Of a stretch of 64,000 nt of DNA, positions 60,032-64,000 are shown one piece after another. The notes beneath the pieces were generated by a model. It saw only the letters and a program-made list of their open reading frames with translations. It was not told the DNA's origin and searched no databases. The DNA is from JACTOJ01 sp032335695. GTDB taxonomy: Bacteria > Bacillota > Clostridia > Clostridiales > Clostridiaceae. The stretch is from contig NZ_JACTOJ010000001.1 in assembly GCF_032335695.1 (NCBI RefSeq), forward strand, positions 124,001 through 188,000, given 5' to 3'. The position numbers were made by a program, and so were the translations under genes. How positions within the stretch are numbered: position 1 is the stretch's first letter; the number at the start of each line of letters is the position of its first letter.

Positions 60032-61529
60032 CAATTAGTCTCATCATTATAATACAGCAAGGAGTCATTAAAAAACCTAAAGATATTAATAGGATATTTT
60101 TGACAATGAATTTGTTAGATAAAATATAGATGAATGAAAATTTCATCAAGTCATAGAAAAGAAGAGCCACCAGTATAAATATAAGCACATTTACTAAATT
60201 GAATTTTAATTTAATATAATCAGATATAACAGATAAATTCATAACTAACAACAGGGTAGAAGTAATAAAAATATTTATGCCGTAACCATATATGTTTATA
60301 GATGGTATGCCAGTCAATATAGATAGCAAAATCAATTCTGTAATAGAGGTTATAATAGAATTTCTTAAGATAATATTTTGTTTACCAAGACCATTTAGTA
60401 TACCAATACTAGATACCATAGTAAATAAAATAGGAGCTGATAAAGCTGAAAATCTAATAAAATCTCCTAAGTCATCTCTTTTAAAAAACATCCTACCAAG
60501 ATTATCTCCAAGCACCATGCAGATAATTAATGTAGACATTCCAAGAACAAAGGATATTCTGAGAACCCATTGAATTCTTTTTTCTACAGCTATAAAGTCT
60601 TTTTTGCTTAAACTTTGAGATATATCTGGTATTAATAATGTGCTTATAGAAGAGACTATTATAAGTGGAAAAAAAGCTATCCCAGTTGCCATGGAGTTAA
60701 ATCTTCCTATTAAGGATAGAGAGTCCTGGTAGGCAATGCCCGCCTGCATCAGTCTTCTAGGCACAATAAGAGCAGAGGTAGTAGACAGTATGGTTGTCAA
60801 AAAACCATTTATACATAGGGGCATAGATATGTACAACACATCAAATATTAATTGCCCTCTGCCTTCGCTTTTTAGGCTGCGGTTATTATACTTTTTTATA
60901 TCTAATTTATAATATGAAAAAAGAAATATTAACGATATAAATTCACCTATGCATAGAGCTAAATATGCAATTGTTACCGTAGCAGTTAATGAGGTTGCTT
61001 CAGTTATTTTAAGTACACTCAATAATATCAATATTCTTACTGATTTTTCAAATATATCTATAAAAGCAGGTACGCCTACTTTTAATATTCCATAAAAATA
61101 TCCTTTTAATGTACTGGTTAATGAAATGAAAAGCATAGCGGGACAAGTAAGCTTTAAAGCAAAAACCGTCCGGCGATCCTTTATTATGTATGTACAAATA
61201 CTTTGTGAAAACAAATAAACTAGTGAAATAATTATTAATCCCCATATTAAGTTGAAAACTAAAGTAGTATTTATACTCTTTCTTAAATTTTCATATTGTT
61301 TTTTAGCATAATATTCTGCACTTACTTTTGATACGGCGGTGGTTATTCCTCCGCAAATTAAACAGATAAATAAATTATACACTGGCATAACTAGTCCATA
61401 TAACCCCATGCCTTCCGCTTTAAGAGCGTTAGAAAGTATTATTGAAAAAATAAATCCTAGTATTCCAGTAGTTAAATTGGAGGTTATTAAGAGAAAAGAA
61501 TTTTTTATAAAGGAATCAATTTTTACCAT
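60018..61529 (-). CDS. spoVB: SpoVB-like polysaccharide flippase
   Basis: 503 residues, 12-14 transmembrane helices. NSFLLITSNLTTGILGFIFSIILSNALKAEGMGLYGLVMPVYNLFICLICGGITTAVSKVSAEY matches the start of stage V sporulation protein B in clostridia. SpoVB is needed for spore cortex formation, probably flipping lipid II in the mother cell. It converges head-on with a related MurJ-type flippase with no intergenic base. AAGGA precedes the ATG. A weak promoter candidate lies at 61586-61615. Confidence 0.88.
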   Translation of the reverse strand: MVKIDSFIKNSFLLITSNLTTGILGFIFSIILSNALKAEGMGLYGLVMPVYNLFICLICGGITTAVSKVSAEYYAKKQYENLRKSINTTLVFNLIWGLIIISLVYLFSQSICTYIIKDRRTVFALKLTCPAMLFISLTSTLKGYFYGILKVGVPAFIDIFEKSVRILILLSVLKITEATSLTATVTIAYLALCIGEFISLIFLFSYYKLDIKKYNNRSLKSEGRGQLIFDVLYISMPLCINGFLTTILSTTSALIVPRRLMQAGIAYQDSLSLIGRFNSMATGIAFFPLIIVSSISTLLIPDISQSLSKKDFIAVEKRIQWVLRISFVLGMSTLIICMVLGDNLGRMFFKRDDLGDFIRFSALSAPILFTMVSSIGILNGLGKQNIILRNSIITSITELILLSILTGIPSINIYGYGINIFITSTLLLVMNLSVISDYIKLKFNLVNVLIFILVALLFYDLMKFSFIYILSNKFIVKNILLISLGFLMTPCCIIMMRLIEKRE

Positions 61530-61585
61530 ATAAAATCCTTTTTATTGCTTACACTAATATGTATTCATAAAAAAATAATATATAC

Positions 61586-61615
61586 GTGATAGTATAAATA
61601 ATGCATTTATGACAA
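61586..61615 (-). promoter_or_regulatory. Possible promoter of the spoVB-like gene
   Basis: On the minus strand TTGTCA, an 18-base spacer, TATCAC. Weak match; a sporulation sigma site was not recognised. Confidence 0.3.
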
Positions 61616-61730
61616 GAAAATTAAACTAAAAAATATAGAGGGGGCAAACATACTAAAAAACATTCTCTAATATTACATAAAATCCAATTATTAGTTTGTG
61701 GTTGTGCCAAAATTAAATCTAATTAAATGT

Positions 61731-61760
61731 TTGACTAAAATGAGAAAAATGTTGTATAAT
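61731..61760 (+). promoter_or_regulatory. Promoter of the gene at 61808
   Basis: TTGACT, an 18-base spacer, perfect TATAAT, 47 bases before the ATG. Confidence 0.65.
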
Positions 61761-61807
61761 TATTTCATATTATAAAGAAAGTTGCGTTTTTTTCGGGGGG
61801 ATTTAAT

Positions 61808-62326
61808 ATGGCTTCAACAATGATTAAAGTGTATGATAAGCCTTCATTTCTAAGAAAACAGATATATAAGTTATCAGTAAATAATGCCCTTAGGCAATGT
61901 GAAAGCATGAAGGAAAATCTAAGGAAAAGGAAGAAATTATCTAGGGAAGACAGCTTTGTATATGTAGCTTTTTTAGATGTGAGTAATTCAAAATTTAATG
62001 GACTTCTTTTTACTAAAGGATATCACAGAGATGGCTCGTTAAAGCCTGTGGAGATTTTTGATGTAGAAAAAGGTAAAATAATTACGGTTAACGAAGAGCA
62101 GAGGGTTTCAATTGCAGCTTTAGATATGTATGAAAATACTATATTTCTACATAATTATAGCGCTGATGAAGAATACATAGAAGGCTACCTAATCAATGAA
62201 AGTAAGTATGATAATGTTCCACAAGTAATTTTTACAGAAGAAAGAGTAAAGATATATAAGAAAAATGTAAATAATTATGAAGAAGTTAATACAATGAAAG
62301 AATATTTATCTCGCTATGTACTTTAA
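61808..62326 (+). CDS. Hypothetical soluble protein, 172 residues
   Basis: Not recognised. A basic helical N-terminus (SFLRKQIYKLSVNNALRQCESMKENLRKRKKLSRE, residues 8-42) precedes an alternating alpha/beta part (FVYVAFLDVSNSKFNGLLFTKGYHRDG, residues 50 on) and an acidic C-terminus. No signal peptide or membrane segment. GGGGGG lies before the ATG, and a consensus promoter and a terminator make it a stand-alone, probably well expressed gene. Confidence 0.7.
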   Translation: MASTMIKVYDKPSFLRKQIYKLSVNNALRQCESMKENLRKRKKLSREDSFVYVAFLDVSNSKFNGLLFTKGYHRDGSLKPVEIFDVEKGKIITVNEEQRVSIAALDMYENTIFLHNYSADEEYIEGYLINESKYDNVPQVIFTEERVKIYKKNVNNYEEVNTMKEYLSRYVL

Positions 62327-62343
62327 TGTATGTAGCTTTTTTT
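62313..62343 (+). terminator. Terminator enclosing the stop codon
   Basis: GCTATGTAC (62313-62321) pairs fully, with two G-T pairs, with GTATGTAGC (62328-62336), then seven T. The stop codon (62324-62326) is in the loop. Confidence 0.7.
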
Positions 62344-62454
62344 ATTCTTGTAATTATATTTATATTTTTTTACAATGAAGAATATATTTCCAGTAACTGG
62401 AGGACTTTTTATTTTTTTGTTGAATTATAAAATTAAGAATTTACTTTAAAACGT

Positions 62455-62535
62455 GGCTATGCTTTAAGAGAATGCTGATAAATGCCTTAAGGGTCCCAAA
62501 CTCTAGAAATAACATAAATATTTTAAAACATAGCC
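62455..62535. repeat. Inverted-repeat-ended 81-bp element (GGCTATG...CATAGCC)
   Basis: GGCTATG (62455-62461) and CATAGCC (62529-62535) are inverted. The right end read backward is GGCTATGTTTTAAAA, like the element at 30984 and, less closely, that at 47032. The interior is not obviously coding. It may be a small non-autonomous repeat. Confidence 0.5.
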
Positions 62536-62578
62536 TAAATAGAACGATGTAAAAAATTAGTGTGTTGGAGGGCGTGTT

Positions 62579-63160
62579 ATGAGTTTTCAATTTATGGGAT
62601 TAAGCTATATTAAAAATACAGTTGAAATAGATATGAATGAAATAGTGATAAAAGGTGATATAATAGATATTGGTGATGAAAATTACGGAGTCATATATAA
62701 CTTATGCAGGGAAACGGAAGAAACCTCAAAGGATGAAATAGCTGTAGAATATCTGTGTAAGGAGGATGAGGATATAATTATTTCAGAATCCTATGATGTG
62801 GTATCACTTTTTTTTTCAATAGGAAAGCTGAATACATTGTCTTCAAGAAAAAGATTTATAGAAAGTGCATTAAAATATTTGAAAAGCAGGGGAGAAATAA
62901 TGATATGGGATATAAAAAAGCCTAGAGGATGTATCATTAATCTAAATATTACTACGAAACTTCCCAACAATAAAACAAAGAAAATTAAGATACGAAAATT
63001 AAATCCCTTTGTAAGCATAACAGCTGAGAATACAAAGAGGATAATAGAAAATTACTTTGATATAGTTGATACAAAAGAAAATGATGAAATTTTCTATATA
63101 AGGGCAAAACGAAAGGAGAAAATAAACATTGAAAGTACTATTATGCGCCATCAATGCTAA
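62579..63160 (+). CDS. Degenerate SAM-methyltransferase-like protein
   Basis: 193 residues. The layout resembles a class I methyltransferase core: a strand ending in IIDIGDENYGVIYNL (position of motif I, but without the usual GxGxG), an acidic region, YDVVSLFFSIGKLNTLSSRKRFIESALKYLKSRGEIMIWDI, then the terminal strands. Loss of the glycine loop suggests weak or no SAM binding. It overlaps the downstream B12-binding radical SAM gene by 32 bases and is probably translationally coupled to it. GGAGGG lies before the ATG. Confidence 0.6.
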   Translation: MSFQFMGLSYIKNTVEIDMNEIVIKGDIIDIGDENYGVIYNLCRETEETSKDEIAVEYLCKEDEDIIISESYDVVSLFFSIGKLNTLSSRKRFIESALKYLKSRGEIMIWDIKKPRGCIINLNITTKLPNNKTKKIKIRKLNPFVSITAENTKRIIENYFDIVDTKENDEIFYIRAKRKEKINIESTIMRHQC

Positions 63161-64000
63161 ATTTGTTCACACTAATCTGGCGGTTAGGTATTTGAGAGAA
63201 TACACTAAGGACATTGATTATAAATGTGATATATGCGAATTTTCCATAAATGATAGAATAGAAAAAGTACTTGAGCTTATAATGAAAGAGAAACCTGAGA
63301 TTATTGCTTTTTCCTGCTATATATGGAATATAGAAATGATAATAAAACTTGCTAATTTAATAAAAAAGGTGGATAGGCATATAGAAATTTTATATGGTGG
63401 GCCTGAGGTATCCTATGACAGCGAAAGCTTTTTATTAAACAATGTTGGAGAGTATGTTATTCAGGGAGAAGGTGAAGAAACCTTCAGAGAATTTATTTTA
63501 TATAAAAATGGTGATTTAGGCATAGAAGGTATAAAAGGGATATATTATAGAGAAGGTAACGAAATTAAATTCAATGGCAATAGGTCTCTTATGAATATGG
63601 ATAAGCTTCCATTTCCATATAGAGAGGAGGAGTCCTTTGAGCATAAGATAATTTATTATGAGTCTATGAGAGGATGTCCGTTTAGTTGTAAATATTGTTT
63701 GTCCTCTACAACTCAAGGAGTAAGATTTAAAAATATTGAATTGGTGAAGCAGGAATTATTAAGAATAATAAAAAAAGGAGTGCCTTTAGTTAAATTCGTA
63801 GACAGGACCTTTAACTGCAATAAGAAGTATTCTAGAGAAATATGGACATTTTTAATGGATTTATCCACAGACACTACTTTTCATTTTGAAATATCAGCGG
63901 ACCTGTTTTCAGAAGAGGATATAGAACTTCTGTCAAAGGCACCAAAGGGTAGGTTCCAGTTTGAGATAGGAGTTCAAACAACAAATCCTAAAGTAATAAC
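63129..64000 (+). CDS. B12-binding-domain radical SAM protein (partial, cut by window end)
   Basis: At least 290 residues, open at the right edge. The N-terminal cobalamin-binding-type Rossmann domain (about 1-130: VLLCAINAKFVHTNLAVRYL, IIAFSCYIWNIEMI, ILYGGPEVSYD, VIQGEGEETFREF) is followed by the radical SAM domain with C183-PFS-C187-KY-C190 binding the [4Fe-4S] cluster. It continues VKFVDRTFNCNKKYSREIWTFL and FEIGVQTTNPKVI. The start is TTG at 63129 with AAAGGAG ten bases upstream. The family resembles DUF4080-type proteins of unknown function; methylation or methylthiolation is possible. Confidence 0.88.
   Translation, partial: MKVLLCAINAKFVHTNLAVRYLREYTKDIDYKCDICEFSINDRIEKVLELIMKEKPEIIAFSCYIWNIEMIIKLANLIKKVDRHIEILYGGPEVSYDSESFLLNNVGEYVIQGEGEETFREFILYKNGDLGIEGIKGIYYREGNEIKFNGNRSLMNMDKLPFPYREEESFEHKIIYYESMRGCPFSCKYCLSSTTQGVRFKNIELVKQELLRIIKKGVPLVKFVDRTFNCNKKYSREIWTFLMDLSTDTTFHFEISADLFSEEDIELLSKAPKGRFQFEIGVQTTNPKVI

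Noticed and set aside
1..64000. CRISPR arrays, tRNA or rRNA genes, prophage
   Set aside because: No regularly spaced repeats, cloverleaf-like or rRNA-like sequence, and no phage structural genes were recognised by reading both strands.

Overview
The window is AT-rich, densely coded DNA that fits a cluster I (sensu stricto) Clostridium. The evidence is a reverse rubrerythrin, a class III fructose-bisphosphatase, SpoVB/MurJ-type flippases, a spore-type LysM-GH18 hydrolase, DUF3793 and DUF3052 proteins, an Agr-type peptide signalling locus and a clostridial feoA-feoA-feoB-feoC order. I saw no rRNA, tRNA, CRISPR array, prophage or intact insertion sequence. No gene-free stretch exceeds 300 bases.

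1-10 kb: a TipAS-type regulator cut by the left edge, a DUF5694 remnant, then GH42 beta-galactosidase, iron alcohol dehydrogenase and a GH2 hydrolase on one strand, followed by DUF3052, HD-domain and 7TMR-DISM/GGDEF proteins. 10-14 kb (minus strand): a MurA paralogue with Asp at the fosfomycin-target Cys position, and an agrB-agrD-agrC-like locus whose 42-residue peptide gene is Cys-free and which has no agrA nearby. 14-22.5 kb: chemotaxis genes (MCP, CheV, REC-CheX fusion, CheX) surround a LysR regulator and a divergent heterodimeric ABC exporter with a LysR-type box between them.

22.6-27.6 kb is an iron block: a flavodoxin behind a strong promoter with a Fur box, DUF3793, a methyltransferase, then feoA, feoA, feoB and a feoC-like regulator. 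The flavodoxin has lost about 20 internal residues in frame. 27.7-36.7 kb holds an LtaS-like sulfatase, an EAL-HDOD protein, an M29 aminopeptidase flanked by two near-identical 38-nt palindromes, a UMF1 transporter with a phosphodiesterase, a SPOUT methyltransferase and a DUF2383 protein. 36.8-41.7 kb encodes the last two arginine steps (argGH) and the first two proline steps (proBA).

42-43.5 kb is a small scar: a rubrerythrin 3' remnant abuts hairpins that look like an IS200/IS605-type end, followed by an unrecognised 112-aa ORF and then the intact rubrerythrin. 43.5-52 kb: an EF-hand-like membrane protein, fbp with a perfect operator-like palindrome, DUF1361, LysM-GH18, pepD, a Cys-rich small protein and pncB. 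52.2-60 kb is a likely five-gene operon: UvrD-like helicase, FtsA-like ATPase with four C-terminal repeats, M20 hydrolase, RluA synthase and MurJ/SpoVB flippase. It ends in a bidirectional terminator built from the stop codons of that operon and the convergent spoVB-like gene. The right edge carries an unknown protein and a degenerate methyltransferase overlapping a B12-binding radical SAM gene cut by the window end.

Product calls come from reading translated sequence and recognising motifs. No database search was run. Promoter and operator calls are by eye.
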